A stretch of 64,000 bases of DNA from Streptomyces sp. NBC_00670 (GCF_036226765.1 NZ_CP109017.1:7503001-7567000), one strand, 5' to 3'. Counted from the first letter of the stretch, positions 33,456 through 42,562 are shown. The notes: generated by a model not told the origin, from the sequence alone. Program-made: numbers and translations.

Positions 33456-34562
33456 GTGAACACATCTCGTACTTTGATCGTCGGGGCCGGAATATCCGGT
33501 CTGGCGCTGGCCAAAGCTCTTCTGGACCGCGGATTACCGGTGGAGGTCGTTGAGCGCCGCGCCGCCGAAGGACAGACCCTCGGCACCGGTCTCTACCTTC
33601 CGGCGAACGCCGTCCGTACACTCCGGGGCATCGGCGTGGGGGACCAGGTGGCCGAGCGCGCGGAACCCGTGACGTGGCAGCGGCTCCAGGACCAGCGCGG
33701 GCGCCCGCTCGCCGAGTTCGAGGTCGGCCGGATCTGGGGCGAGGTCGGCCGCTGCCTGGCGATCACCCGGAGCGATCTGCACGAGGTGTTGCGTACGGCC
33801 GTCGACGGCACCGTCGTCCGTCACAACACCGAGGTGAGGTCCGTGTCCGACGACGGAACCGTGACTTTCGCGGGCGGCGCAAGCGGCACGTACGACTTGG
33901 TGGTGGGTGCGGACGGCATCAACTCCGCCGTGCGGCGCTCCCTTTTCGGCGGTCCCGAACCGCGTTTCCTGGGCCAGTTGTGCTGGCGGTTCATCGCCGA
34001 GGACACCGCCGCGACACCGGGCATCACCGACTGGACCGCGCGCCTGGGCGGCAAGGGCCGCACATTCCTGACCGTGCGGCTCAACGGTGGCCGCGTCTAC
34101 TGCTACGCCGACATCAACAGCCCCGTCCCCACCGCTCCGGCCGGCGACTGGCGCACCCTCTTCGCCGACTTCGGCGGTCCCGTCCCGCGCTTGCTCGAGC
34201 AGGGCGCCAACGCGCACTTCGCCGCGCTGCACGAGAGCGAGAACACGGTCTGGACGCGTCCCGGCGCCGTCCTTGTAGGCGATGCCGCCCACGCCTTCTC
34301 CCCGAGCATGGCTCAGGGCGGCGCGATGGCCCTCGAAGACGCCCTGGTGCTCGCCGACACTCTCGCGACCGGATCTGATGTCCCCACGGCCCTCGCGGCC
34401 TTCCAGGCCCGGCGAGCCGGCCGGGTCGCCTGGGTGGTGAGCCAGAACCACCGCCGTGACAAGGCCCGCAACCTGCCCACCCCGCTGCGCAACTTCACGC
34501 TCCGCCGGGCCGGGGAGCGCCTCTTCAAGGCCAACCACGCCCCCCTGCACGCCCTCCCGTAG
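33456..34562 (+). CDS. FAD-dependent aromatic monooxygenase (PHBH-like)
   Basis: A 368-residue class A flavoprotein monooxygenase. The N-terminal FAD motif is GAGISGLAL, the DG motif is in VVGADGINSAVRRSL, and the second FAD motif is VLVGDAAHAFSPSMAQGG. It hydroxylates an aromatic or polyketide substrate with NADPH and O2. The start is GTG 33456 with AAGGAAA upstream. It is the only gene between two inverted IS21-like ends and has no regulator of its own, so it may be cargo of a non-autonomous mobile cassette. The substrate is unknown. Confidence 0.9.
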   Translation: MNTSRTLIVGAGISGLALAKALLDRGLPVEVVERRAAEGQTLGTGLYLPANAVRTLRGIGVGDQVAERAEPVTWQRLQDQRGRPLAEFEVGRIWGEVGRCLAITRSDLHEVLRTAVDGTVVRHNTEVRSVSDDGTVTFAGGASGTYDLVVGADGINSAVRRSLFGGPEPRFLGQLCWRFIAEDTAATPGITDWTARLGGKGRTFLTVRLNGGRVYCYADINSPVPTAPAGDWRTLFADFGGPVPRLLEQGANAHFAALHESENTVWTRPGAVLVGDAAHAFSPSMAQGGAMALEDALVLADTLATGSDVPTALAAFQARRAGRVAWVVSQNHRRDKARNLPTPLRNFTLRRAGERLFKANHAPLHALP

Positions 34563-34593
34563 CCGGCCCCGGAAACCGTGGTAGTCGATCACC

Positions 34594-34631
34594 GTCAAAG
34601 TTCGGTGGCAAACGGTCAAGGGTCAATGGCA
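34594..34631 (-). mobile_element. Right inverted repeat resembling an IS21-type end
   Basis: This is the inverted partner of 33251-33288. It has the same two-unit structure, with identical cores CCTTGACCGTTTGCCACC when read on the minus strand. It lies 31 bp after the monooxygenase stop. I find no target-site duplication. Confidence 0.6.
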
Positions 34632-34758
34632 GGTGAACCCGCCGCGCGAGCGGTCCAGGCCCGCCGTGCCGTGGACAACCGCATCGGCACCGACTGCAAG
34701 GTCTCGATGTGCGGACGGCCCGGCCGAGCGGGAGCGGCCGGGCCTCCTCGCGACTGTG

Positions 34759-35799
34759 TCAGTCCGTCGCCGCACGGTCGTTCGGCCCGCGGCGGCGCAG
34801 GTCGGGTTCGGTCAGGGCGGGCGGCACGTAGGAGACGTCGAGAGGGCTCAGGTCCACGCCGGGCGGGACGACTTCGTCGATCGCGTCGAGGATGTCGTCG
34901 TCGAGGACGGTGCCGGCGCCGGCGAGCAGGTCGTCGAGGTGGGCCATGGTGCGTGGGCCGATGATCGCCGAGGTGACCGCGGGGTGGCTGAGGACGAAGG
35001 CCATGGCCAGGTGGGTCAGTGACAGGCCGGCCTGTTCGGCGATCGGGACGAGCCGTTCGACGGCGTCGAGCTTGTTCCTGTCGGTCAGATGCTTGGGCAC
35101 GAACCGCATGCGCACCGCCGAGGGCCGTTCCTGGCTGCCCTCGCGGTAGCGGCCGGTGAGCAGGCCCATGGCCAGCGGGCTCCAGACGAGGGTGCCCAGC
35201 CCATAGCGTTCGCAGACCGGCAGGACGTCGCGTTCGATCCCGCGGTTGAGGATCGAGTAGGGCGGCTGTTCGGTGCGGAAGCGTGCCAGGTTGCGCCGCT
35301 CCGCGACCCATTGGGCCTCGACAATCTGCGCGGCGGGCAGGCTGGAGTGGCCGATGGCGCGTACCTTGCCGGCCCGGACCAGGTCGGTGAGGGCGGCCAG
35401 GGTTTCCTCGACATCGGTGCCGGGGTCGGGGTGGTGGACCTGGTACAGGTCGATGTGATCGACCCCGAGGCGGCGCAGCGATGCCTCGACGGCGGTGACG
35501 ACATAGCGGCGCGAACTGCCGCGCTGGTTGGGGTCGGTACCCATGGGGCCGTTGAATTTGGTGGCGAGTACGACGTCGTCGCGCCGGCCGCGCAGCGCCG
35601 TGCCGACGATGCGCTCGCTTTCGCCGTTCCCGCCGTAGACGTCGGCGGTGTCGATGACGTTGATGCCCGCGTCGAGCGCCTTGTGGATGATCTTGACGCA
35701 GTCGTCGGGGTCGGGGTTGCCCAGAGGGCCGAACATCATGGTGCCGAGGCAGTAGGGGCTGACCTGGATTCCGGTGCGGCCCAGGGGGCGAGTGCGCAT
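34759..35799 (-). CDS. Aldo/keto reductase
   Basis: A 346-residue reductase. Asp and Tyr are in VIDTADVYGG, Lys in VLATKFNGPMG, His in LYQVHHPDPG, and the cofactor motif is SAIIGPRTMAHL. It belongs to the AKR branch with a long C-terminal loop (VPPGVDLSPLDVSYVPP). It is the distal gene of a minus-strand set with a VOC protein and a DUF1761 membrane protein, all divergent from a WYL regulator. Confidence 0.92.
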   Translation of the reverse strand: MRTRPLGRTGIQVSPYCLGTMMFGPLGNPDPDDCVKIIHKALDAGINVIDTADVYGGNGESERIVGTALRGRRDDVVLATKFNGPMGTDPNQRGSSRRYVVTAVEASLRRLGVDHIDLYQVHHPDPGTDVEETLAALTDLVRAGKVRAIGHSSLPAAQIVEAQWVAERRNLARFRTEQPPYSILNRGIERDVLPVCERYGLGTLVWSPLAMGLLTGRYREGSQERPSAVRMRFVPKHLTDRNKLDAVERLVPIAEQAGLSLTHLAMAFVLSHPAVTSAIIGPRTMAHLDDLLAGAGTVLDDDILDAIDEVVPPGVDLSPLDVSYVPPALTEPDLRRRGPNDRAATD

Positions 35800-35815
35800 G
35801 GTGTTCCTTCCGAGG

Positions 35816-35872
35816 CCGCATCCGGTCCGGGGCGGGGTGAAGCGGGGGCTTGTTGCCTCGGACCGGATGCGG
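35816..35872 (-). terminator. 14-bp perfect stem-loop between VOC and aldo/keto reductase genes
   Basis: The 14 bases at 35816-35829 pair perfectly with 35859-35872 around a 29-base loop. It lies between two same-strand genes, so it may attenuate or protect the upstream message instead of fully ending it. Confidence 0.55.
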
Positions 35873-35892
35873 GGGCGGGGGCGGGGGCTTGG

Positions 35893-36354
35893 TCAGCCGG
35901 CGTGGGCGGCGTTGACCTGGAGGATCCAGGTGACGCCGAAGCGGTCGGTGAGCATCCCGAAGCCGGGGCTGAACGGTGACGGGCCGAACTTCTCGACGAT
36001 CTCGGCGCCCTCGGAGAGCTTGTCCCACAGTGGGGTGATCTCCTCGGCGGTGTCGCCGCCGAGGGCGACGAAGAACCGTTCGCCGGTCAGCGTCAGGCCG
36101 TTCTCGCGGGTGGTGGCCGTGGGCGGGGCGGCGGGGGCGGCATTGCTGGGGACGTCGTAGGCCAGGATGGCGAAGCCGTTGGCGCCGGTGACCTGGCCGA
36201 AGACGATCTTGTCGGCGTCGGGCAGGTTCTTGGGCATGCCGAAGTCGCTGTACGTGACGGCCGTGAGCCGGCCGCCGAACACCGACTGGTAGAACTCCAG
36301 CGCCGCGCGGGCGTCGCCGCGGAAGTTGAGGTGCGTGTGGGTGGTGAGCGCCAT
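35893..36354 (-). CDS. VOC-family protein (PhnB-like glyoxalase fold)
   Basis: A 153-residue protein beginning MALTTHTHLNFRGDARAALE. A PhnB-type glyoxalase/bleomycin-resistance fold follows (YQSVFGGRL ... ERFFVALGGDTAEEITPLWD ... FGMLTDRFGVTWILQVN). Members bind or isomerise small ligands; many have no known substrate. AAGGAG before ATG 36354 is a strong ribosome site. It lies between the DUF1761 and aldo/keto reductase genes. Confidence 0.9.
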   Translation of the reverse strand: MALTTHTHLNFRGDARAALEFYQSVFGGRLTAVTYSDFGMPKNLPDADKIVFGQVTGANGFAILAYDVPSNAAPAAPPTATTRENGLTLTGERFFVALGGDTAEEITPLWDKLSEGAEIVEKFGPSPFSPGFGMLTDRFGVTWILQVNAAHAG

Positions 36355-36454
36355 GGTGAGGACTCCTTGTCGAGGGTGAGGGTCTGCGTGTGCGGAGAAG
36401 AGAGAAAAGGGAGGCATCGGACAGGAATGGGCCGCCGGGGCGGTGTTGCCCGTT

Positions 36455-36868
36455 TCAGAGGGCCAGCAGGACGACGCTGACGATCACGCTGCCGAGGGTG
36501 TTGTAGGTGCCGGAGATCGCCGCGTAGAAGAGCGGCCGGGGAAAGTTGGGATTGATGGCGATGTTCACCGTGTTGGCGGTGAGGTAGCCGAGGCCGGTGA
36601 TGAGGCCGAACAGCAGTGCGTCACCGTAGGTGTCGATGTGCAGGGCGGCCATCAGGACCGCGCTGGTGAGGGTGATGACCAGCGCCGACAGCGGAGGACC
36701 GGCGAAGAACAGCGGCGACGTCTGCGGCTTGGCGTCGGCGGCGCGGCCGAGGGATCGGTTGTAGGCCTTGGGGAACAGCAGCGCGAACCAGACGCCGCCG
36801 AGTGCCGCGAAGGCGAGGAAGCCGACCAGGATTCCGGCCCAGTTCACATCGCCCAGAACGTCGAACAT
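36455..36868 (-). CDS. DUF1761 membrane protein
   Basis: A 137-residue protein with four transmembrane helices (ILVGFLAFAALGGVWFALLF, ALVITLTSAVLMAALHI, LFGLITGLGYLTANTVNIAI, TLGSVIVSVVLLAL). The FPKAYNRSLGR loop after helix one fits DUF1761. Function unknown. GGAG lies 8 bases before ATG 36868. It is the first minus-strand gene opposite the WYL regulator. Confidence 0.85.
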   Translation of the reverse strand: MFDVLGDVNWAGILVGFLAFAALGGVWFALLFPKAYNRSLGRAADAKPQTSPLFFAGPPLSALVITLTSAVLMAALHIDTYGDALLFGLITGLGYLTANTVNIAINPNFPRPLFYAAISGTYNTLGSVIVSVVLLAL

Positions 36869-36931
36869 GCTGCTCACTCCGTACTCGAGGGTGGCCGGTG
36901 TCGTCCGGCCATGAACAGAGATTCGCAGCCA

Positions 36932-36954
36932 TAGGTGTCAGGATGTGGCACCTA
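36932..36954. promoter_or_regulatory. 23-bp dyad operator opposite WYL regulator
   Basis: TAGGTGTCA at 36932-36940 and TGGCACCTA at 36946-36954 pair at 8 of 9 positions around GGATG. It lies 20 bp before the WYL gene in the divergent spacer and is the likely site of that regulator. Confidence 0.65.
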
Positions 36955-36974
36955 CTCGGGGGAGAATCACCGGC

Positions 36975-37973
36975 ATGCCGAAAACATCCGCCCGTCTCCT
37001 GGCGTTGCTCTCCCTGCTGCAGACCCGCCGGGACTGGCCCGGCACGCTGCTGGCCGACCGTCTGGACGTCAGCCTGCGCACCGTGCGCCGTGACGTGGAC
37101 CGGCTGCGCGAGCTCGGCTATCCCATCGCCGCCGTCAAGGGCCCCGACGGCGGCTACCGGCTCGACGCCGGCACCGAGCTGCCGCCGTTGTTGTTCGACG
37201 ACGAGCAGGCCGTCGCACTGAGCATCGCCCTGCAGGTCACCGCCGCCTCGGGCGGTGGCCTCGCCGAAGCCGCCCGGCGGGCGCTGAACACCCTCGGGCA
37301 GGTCATGCCCTCCCGGCTGCGCCACCGCATCGCGGTCCTGCGCGTCACCGCGGTCGAACCGCCCGCCGCCGGGCCGGCCGCTCCGGTCGACGTCGGCGTC
37401 CTCGCGGCGATCAGCGCCGCCGTCCACACCCATGAGGTGCTGCGCTTCGACTACGGCTCCGAGGATGCGGACAAGACCCTGCGCCGGGCCGAGCCCCACC
37501 ACGTCGTCACCCGGAACGGGCGCTGGTACCTCATCGCCTGGGACCTCGACCGCGAGGACTGGCGCACCTTCCGCGCCGACCGCATCACCCCGCGCACACC
37601 CAACGGGCCCCGCTTCACCCCACGCGCGCTGCCCGGCGGGGACGTCGCGACCTACGTGACCGGCACGTTCCGCGGCTCCGACGGCACGACCGCCGGCTGG
37701 CCCTGCCAGGGCACCGTGATCCTCGACCTGCCCGCCGCCGAGGTGGCCCTCTACACCCGCGAGGGCATCGTCGAAGAAGCCGGCCCGCACCGGTGCATGC
37801 TCACTCTCGGAGCATGGTCATGGGCAAGCCTCGCCGCCACCATCGCCTGTTACGACGCCGACATCGAAGTCGTCGCTCCCCCCGAACTGACCGAGGCGTT
37901 CGCCCACCTGGCCGACCGGTGCGCCAACGCCGCGGCCGGCCGCGGCCACGCGACTTCCCGGACACAGACGTGA
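36975..37973 (+). CDS. YafY-type HTH/WYL-domain regulator
   Basis: A 332-residue regulator. The N-terminal winged HTH_11 domain contains LLADRLDVSLRTVRRDVDRL and GYPIAAVKGPDGGYRL. The WYL ligand/nucleic-acid sensing domain (about 155-235) contains RNGRWYLIAWDLDREDWRTF and RADRIT. A C-terminal WCX-like extension follows. It is divergent from the DUF1761/VOC/AKR genes and a dyad operator lies between, so it probably controls them and itself. Confidence 0.92.
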   Translation: MPKTSARLLALLSLLQTRRDWPGTLLADRLDVSLRTVRRDVDRLRELGYPIAAVKGPDGGYRLDAGTELPPLLFDDEQAVALSIALQVTAASGGGLAEAARRALNTLGQVMPSRLRHRIAVLRVTAVEPPAAGPAAPVDVGVLAAISAAVHTHEVLRFDYGSEDADKTLRRAEPHHVVTRNGRWYLIAWDLDREDWRTFRADRITPRTPNGPRFTPRALPGGDVATYVTGTFRGSDGTTAGWPCQGTVILDLPAAEVALYTREGIVEEAGPHRCMLTLGAWSWASLAATIACYDADIEVVAPPELTEAFAHLADRCANAAAGRGHATSRTQT

Positions 37974-38040
37974 GAAGCTCGCGCCGTCCCGTGAACAGTC
38001 TGTTGCGGCATGCCGCGCGCATGGGTTGAGGCCTCGCCGC

Positions 38041-38150
38041 TGGGGCGGATTCGTGGCGCAGCTCGCCGCGGCCCGGGACGTACAGGGCCTGGTACATCGT
38101 TCCGTGAACCATGCGTATCTCCGGCAGGTCGGAGAACCGGGTCCGCGCAC
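38041..38150 (-). pseudogene. IS30-type transposase fragment
   Basis: The minus strand reads MVHGTMYQALYVPGRGELRH, matching the conserved VSHETIYQALYVQGRGELRR region of IS30-family transposases. About 35 residues remain, with no catalytic DDE set and no terminal repeats. It is a scar of a past insertion. Confidence 0.5.
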
Positions 38151-38394
38151 AAGGAAGGCGGCCGTGCGAGGGCGTCGCTGCTTCCACCGAAGCGGCAGCG
38201 GGTGTTGCCGGTGGTGGACGGTGGGGCCGGAGGAATGACGGCCACTGGCCGGGGTGGACGGCTTGGACGCCGGTGCCGGCGTATGCCTTGGGGCTCAGGG
38301 CGAGCAGGTACCGGCCGCCGGGAGGGGCGGGCGGGGGAGGGGCGGGCGGCGTGCATGGCGTGGACGGCGGCGAAGGAGTGCCCGAAACGCAGCA

Positions 38395-38630
38395 GTCCAG
38401 GCGCTCCAGCAGCGCCCGAGCCTCGGCCTCGGCCTCCGCGCTCGGCGCGTGGCCGAGGGCGCAGGCGAGCTCGGCGCGGGCCAGCTCGGCCCGCTCGGCA
38501 TGCTCGGACCGCGTCGGAGTGCCCTGCGCGAGGTCCTCCACCACGCCGCGAGTGGTGGTGCCGTGCTCGGCCGCCGGCTGCGCGAGCCGGTCCCGCGCGG
38601 CTGTGCTCGCCTTGATGCTCGTCTCGTATG
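38395..38630 (-). pseudogene. Antitoxin-like relic without start codon
   Basis: The minus-strand frame gives TSIKASTAARDRLAQPAAEH then GTTTRGVVEDLAQGTPTRSE. This is the ribbon-helix-helix-like N-terminus of small actinomycete antitoxins, followed by an acidic Ala/Glu helix. No ATG, GTG or TTG lies in frame before it; the frame opens at a TGA near 38690. The C-terminus runs into unrelated proline-rich sequence, and no toxin partner is visible. It lies in an 800-bp stretch with no intact gene. Confidence 0.4.
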
Positions 38631-38787
38631 CTGCCGCCGCGCAGATCCCGGGCGGCCACTGCCCGTGGGCGCAACATCACCTCGCAGCGCAGCCCCGATC
38701 CCCACTGATGTAAGCGCACGAGCGAAGTCGTTCGGTACGGCAGCCGTGTGCACGGGTGTGGGAGTCACGGCGAAGCAGCCGGGCCGC

Positions 38788-39780
38788 TCATGAGCCGCCT
38801 GCTTCGGTGAGCCGGCTGCCGGTGACGCGGGTCGCCGCCTGCTTGAGTCTGGTGAGCACCGGTACGACCTCGGCGTGCGTCACTCCAGGCAGGTCGCCGA
38901 GCTGCTCCGTGACATAGCTGAAGAGTTCGGTGCTGTCGCGGCAGGTGACGGCGGCGACGATGTTCGCGGAGCCGGTGATGGCGGCGACCCAGCTGGTCTG
39001 CGGGTGTGCGGAGAGGGCTTCGCAGACCGTGGTGATGAGGCTGGGGGAGACCTGCAGGAGCAGTGTGGCCGAGGTGCGGTAGCCGAACGCTTCCAGCATC
39101 ACGTCCACGTCCACGGTGACTGCGCCACTGTCCAGGAGGGACTGCAGACGGCTTCTGACCCTGGACAGCGGCCAGTTGAGGGCGCGGGCCAGGGCGGCGG
39201 CGGTGGCGCGGCCGTCGTGGCGCAGTTCCTCCAGGAGCGGACGGTCCTCGTCGGGCACCGGGCTGTACGTCGCCTCGCGCCGGTTGGGATCGCGCCCCTG
39301 GAGGAGGTGCCGCTCCGCGTCCGGGCCCAGCGGCTCCTCGAATGCGGACCACTCGGCAGGGCCGCCCGAGTAGGAGTGCAGCACCAGGTGCGCAGTGAAG
39401 GACAGGACTTCCGCGGTGTGCGAGATCTGCGGCAGGACCCCTGTACCGCAGGCCGCGTCGGCGGGCAGGGTCGTGGTGCACATCAGTTCCGCACCGCCGG
39501 AGTGCAATGCGACCCAGGAGACGTCCTCGCGCGTGGCGAGCACGGCACCCAGGTGCGCGGCGGCGTCAGGGCGGCACTGCAGCCGCAGCAGCCACAGCCG
39601 GTGCCGTGCCGAGGCGGCTGCCTCACTGACCAGTACGCGGAGCACCCCCGCCTCCCGCATCGCGCGGTAGCGGCGCATCGCAGTCTGCTCCGAGACCCCC
39701 ACCACCTCGGCGATCCGGCGCATCGGAGCCCGCCCGTCGAGCATCAGACACTGGAGGATTTGTTGATCAACGAGATCCAT
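38788..39780 (-). CDS. Lrp/AsnC-family regulator (tandem type)
   Basis: A 330-residue protein with two Lrp-like halves. The first HTH is DQQILQCLMLDGRAPMRRIA then EVVGVSEQTAMRRYRAMREA. The second HTH lies near residues 175-220 (RPLLEELRHDGRATAAALAR), and a RAM/AsnC sensor domain ends the protein (TSWVAAITGSANIVAAVTCR). Single Lrp proteins are about 150 residues, so this is the fused actinomycete form. It is divergent from the VOC/FMN reductase/monooxygenase operon and probably regulates it. Confidence 0.92.
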   Translation of the reverse strand: MDLVDQQILQCLMLDGRAPMRRIAEVVGVSEQTAMRRYRAMREAGVLRVLVSEAAASARHRLWLLRLQCRPDAAAHLGAVLATREDVSWVALHSGGAELMCTTTLPADAACGTGVLPQISHTAEVLSFTAHLVLHSYSGGPAEWSAFEEPLGPDAERHLLQGRDPNRREATYSPVPDEDRPLLEELRHDGRATAAALARALNWPLSRVRSRLQSLLDSGAVTVDVDVMLEAFGYRTSATLLLQVSPSLITTVCEALSAHPQTSWVAAITGSANIVAAVTCRDSTELFSYVTEQLGDLPGVTHAEVVPVLTRLKQAATRVTGSRLTEAGGS

Positions 39781-39879
39781 GCCGGGATTTTAGATGCCCC
39801 ACGTGAACCACATGGAAGTTGCGCGGCCATATCCGGCTGATCGCTGGGGTTCTCGCAGGAAGCGAAGGACACTGGGCGC

Positions 39880-40332
39880 ATGAGCGTCTTGAACCACCAG
39901 ATCGTCTGGTCCCGCGATGCCGGGACCTCCGCCCGCTTCCTCACCGACATGCTGGGCTACGAGCCTCCGGTGAAACTCGGTCACTTCGTCACGGTGCAGG
40001 TCAGCCCCGACATCACCTTCGACTACATGACCACCGACCGCGACATCATGGCGCAGCACTATGCCTTCCTGGTCAGCGAGAACGAGTTCGACACGATCTT
40101 CGCCCGGATACAGGAGCGCGGCCTGGAGTACTGGGGGGACCCCCGGCACCAGGAACCGGGAGTCATCAACCGCCTCGATGACGGCCGCGGCGTCTACTTC
40201 AACGACCCCAGCGGCCACGAACTGGAGATCATCACCCGCCCCTACGGCAGCGGCGGTCTCGACGCCGAGCACGTCAACCCGCTGCTCGGTGAGGAGCTCA
40301 AGGCGAGCGGAAAGCTCCCGGACCTGTCATGA
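39880..40332 (+). CDS. VOC-family dioxygenase/glyoxalase-like protein
   Basis: A 150-residue protein of the vicinal oxygen chelate fold. Candidate metal ligands are His6 in LNHQIVW, His in MAQHYAFLV and Glu in GHELEIITRPYG. It could be a small dioxygenase, isomerase or binding protein. It is the first gene of an operon; its stop overlaps the next start by 4 bases (ATGA). Confidence 0.9.
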   Translation: MSVLNHQIVWSRDAGTSARFLTDMLGYEPPVKLGHFVTVQVSPDITFDYMTTDRDIMAQHYAFLVSENEFDTIFARIQERGLEYWGDPRHQEPGVINRLDDGRGVYFNDPSGHELEIITRPYGSGGLDAEHVNPLLGEELKASGKLPDLS

Positions 40333-40922
40333 CCGAATCCTCGACCGGCCGTCCCCTCGTCCAGGTCCTGATCGCAAGCACCCGGCCCGGCCGCGCGGGC
40401 GCGCCCACCGCGCGGTGGGTCGCCGCAGAGGCCGCCGCGGGCGGCGCCTTCGACATCGAGGTGGTCGACCTCGCCGAGATCGGCCTGCCGATGCTCGCGG
40501 AGCCAGGGCACCCGAGTTCGGGTGACTACCAGATGGCGTCCACCCGCGCCTTCAGCGAGCTCATCGACCGCGCGGCGGGATACATCTTCGTGATGCCGGA
40601 GTACAACCACGGCTACCACGCCGCCCTGAAGAACGCCCTGGACCACCTGTTCCGGGAATGGCGCGGCAAGCCGGTGATCCTGGTCAGTTACGGTGGCGTG
40701 GCAGCCGGGGCCCGGGCTGCGATGGCCCTCGAACCGGTGCTGATCGCGCTCCAGCTGCAGGTGGTCGGCTTCGTCCCGATCCCGCACATCGACCAACTGC
40801 TGCACCCTCGGGGCGACGGGCGGGTCTTCCGCCCCACCGCACCGATCGAGCACGGACTCACCACAGCCCTGGACGCCTTGCACCGGACCGTCCAATCGAA
40901 ACGGACGGCCGCACACACCTGA
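40329..40922 (+). CDS. NADPH-dependent FMN reductase
   Basis: A 197-residue flavodoxin-like reductase. The phosphate loop is LIASTRPGRAG, followed by VMPEYNHGYHAALKNALDHL, the flavin-binding signature of the family, and VSYGGVAAGARAAMALEPVL. It reduces FMN or quinones with NAD(P)H. ATGA overlap with the VOC gene shows coupling. Reduced flavin could feed the monooxygenase-like gene downstream. Confidence 0.92.
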   Translation: MTESSTGRPLVQVLIASTRPGRAGAPTARWVAAEAAAGGAFDIEVVDLAEIGLPMLAEPGHPSSGDYQMASTRAFSELIDRAAGYIFVMPEYNHGYHAALKNALDHLFREWRGKPVILVSYGGVAAGARAAMALEPVLIALQLQVVGFVPIPHIDQLLHPRGDGRVFRPTAPIEHGLTTALDALHRTVQSKRTAAHT

Positions 40923-40953
40923 TCCTCCCGACCGCCTCGCGAAAGGAGCCACC

Positions 40954-41325
40954 ATGCCCGAGTTCCGAGAACTCGACCCCCACGTCACACTCACCGACCA
41001 GCTCGAGGAGGGAGGCGGACCGGTCATCCTCGTCAACGTCCTGCAGGTCGCCCCCGAAGACGTCGACCAGCTGCTGCTGGCCTGGTCCACCGACGCGGCC
41101 GCACTGAAACACCAGCCGGGCTTCATCTCCACCCAGCTGTACCGCGGTATCGCCGGCAGCAGTACCTTCCTCAACCACGCCGTGTGGGAATCAACGGACC
41201 ACTACCGCACGGCCCGCCTGGACGACAGCGTCCGCGCGGCCGCCCGGGCCCTGTACCCGGCCAGTCTCGTCGCCAGCCCGCATCTGTTCCGGGCGCAGGC
41301 AGTGCCGGGGATCTGCGTCGCCTGA
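40954..41325 (+). CDS. Antibiotic biosynthesis monooxygenase (ABM) domain protein
   Basis: A 123-residue ferredoxin-like fold protein. It contains VILVNVLQVAPEDVDQLLLA, HQPGFISTQLYRGI and FLNHAVWESTDHYRTA, the pattern of ABM proteins, which act on quinone or polyketide-type substrates or protect against them. GAAAGGAGCC precedes the ATG. It is the third gene of the operon that begins at 39880. Confidence 0.9.
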   Translation: MPEFRELDPHVTLTDQLEEGGGPVILVNVLQVAPEDVDQLLLAWSTDAAALKHQPGFISTQLYRGIAGSSTFLNHAVWESTDHYRTARLDDSVRAAARALYPASLVASPHLFRAQAVPGICVA

Positions 41326-41659
41326 CATGCTGAAGCGGTCCCGGACCGTTCGGCGCGCATGGCTACGCCCGCCGCTCCGTCCCTGCCACGGGGCCCGTCC
41401 AGCGGCCGGAGCTGCCGGGGCGCTCGCAGGCACTGACCGTTCGCTTCAACCGTAGGAGAGTCGTGCCGGGCCCCGCGGCGGGCTCCGGTGCGGCCGAGCG
41501 AGGCTCGCCGCGTGCGTCCCGGCTCCCTGGGCCGCTACCACGGCTTCCTGCCGAGCACGCCTGGCATCGGCGAAAGGCGAACCCGCCAGGGGCGCCGCTT
41601 TGACTGACGGGCTGACCGGCAGGCCCGCCGGTCATCGGCTCAGGCGGGAGCCCGGTCTG
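41326..41659. other. Gene-free spacer
   Basis: About 330 bp between the ABM gene (+) and an SDR (-) ending convergently. I see no coding pattern, strong palindrome or repeat. Confidence 0.6.
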
Positions 41660-42562
41660 TCAGGAGGCGGGGTGTACTGCGGGGGCCCGGCGGGCCCGGT
41701 CCGGATAGTGCTTGCGCAGATCGGAGGTGGTCATCCGGTCCAGCACCCGGTCGGGCAGGAGGCGGGAGGCGCGGATGAGGAAGGCGGTCATTGCGCCAAT
41801 GGTGTAGCGGGCGCGGGGCCGGCGGACGGTCGCGGCCTTCGCGATCGTGCGGGCCGCGGTCTCGGCACTCACGCCGGCCTTGGTGAACGCGGCGACGTGG
41901 GACGGGATCGCCTGCATCAAGTCCGCGTAGCGGGCGCTCTGTTCCGAGGTCATCCCGGCACTGAGGCGGCTCAACGTCGTCAGGCCGAGGCCGGCCATCT
42001 CGGTCCTGACGCCGCCCGGCTCGACGACCACGACCTGCACACCGTGCGGGGCCAGTTCGTTGCGCAGCGCGTCGCTCACCGCCTCCAGCGCGAACTTGCT
42101 GCCGGCGTAGGCGCCGTAACCGGCCATGGACACCTTGCCGTTCAGCGAACTGATGTTGACGATCCGGCCCGCGCTGCGGACCAGCGCGGGCACCAGGGCC
42201 TGGGTGAGCGCGATGTGACCGAAGACGTTCACCTCGAACAGGCGCCGCCATTGGTCGAGCGGGATCATCTCGACCGGCCCGGCCATGGGCAGGCCCGCGT
42301 TGTTGACCAGTGCCCGCACGGGGCGGCCCTGAGCGTCGCTGTCGATGCGGTCCACCAGCGCCGTGATGTGGTTCGGATCGGTGATGTCGAGAATGACCGG
42401 CTCGATGCCGTCGGCGAGGAGCGCCCGGCCGTCGCTGTCGCGCCGCACACCGGCCAGGACATGAAAGCCGCAGCGGGCCATTTCGCGGGCGGTGGCCGCG
42501 CCCATGCCGGTGGAGGCACCGGTGACGACGACGAGTTCCTGAGTTTCGGATGACTTTGTCAC
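41660..42562 (-). CDS. Short-chain dehydrogenase/reductase
   Basis: A 300-residue SDR. The cofactor motif is TGASTGMGAATA with Arg in GVRRDSDG, then ALVNNAGLP, catalytic Ser in NISSLNG and Tyr/Lys in AYAGSKFA. The tail of about 60 residues after the core (LIRASRLLPDRVLDRM) is typical of the larger hydroxysteroid/retinol-dehydrogenase-like SDRs. The start is taken as GTG 42562, which overlaps one of three operator-like palindromes. It is divergent from a TetR gene. Confidence 0.9.
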   Translation of the reverse strand: MTKSSETQELVVVTGASTGMGAATAREMARCGFHVLAGVRRDSDGRALLADGIEPVILDITDPNHITALVDRIDSDAQGRPVRALVNNAGLPMAGPVEMIPLDQWRRLFEVNVFGHIALTQALVPALVRSAGRIVNISSLNGKVSMAGYGAYAGSKFALEAVSDALRNELAPHGVQVVVVEPGGVRTEMAGLGLTTLSRLSAGMTSEQSARYADLMQAIPSHVAAFTKAGVSAETAARTIAKAATVRRPRARYTIGAMTAFLIRASRLLPDRVLDRMTTSDLRKHYPDRARRAPAVHPAS

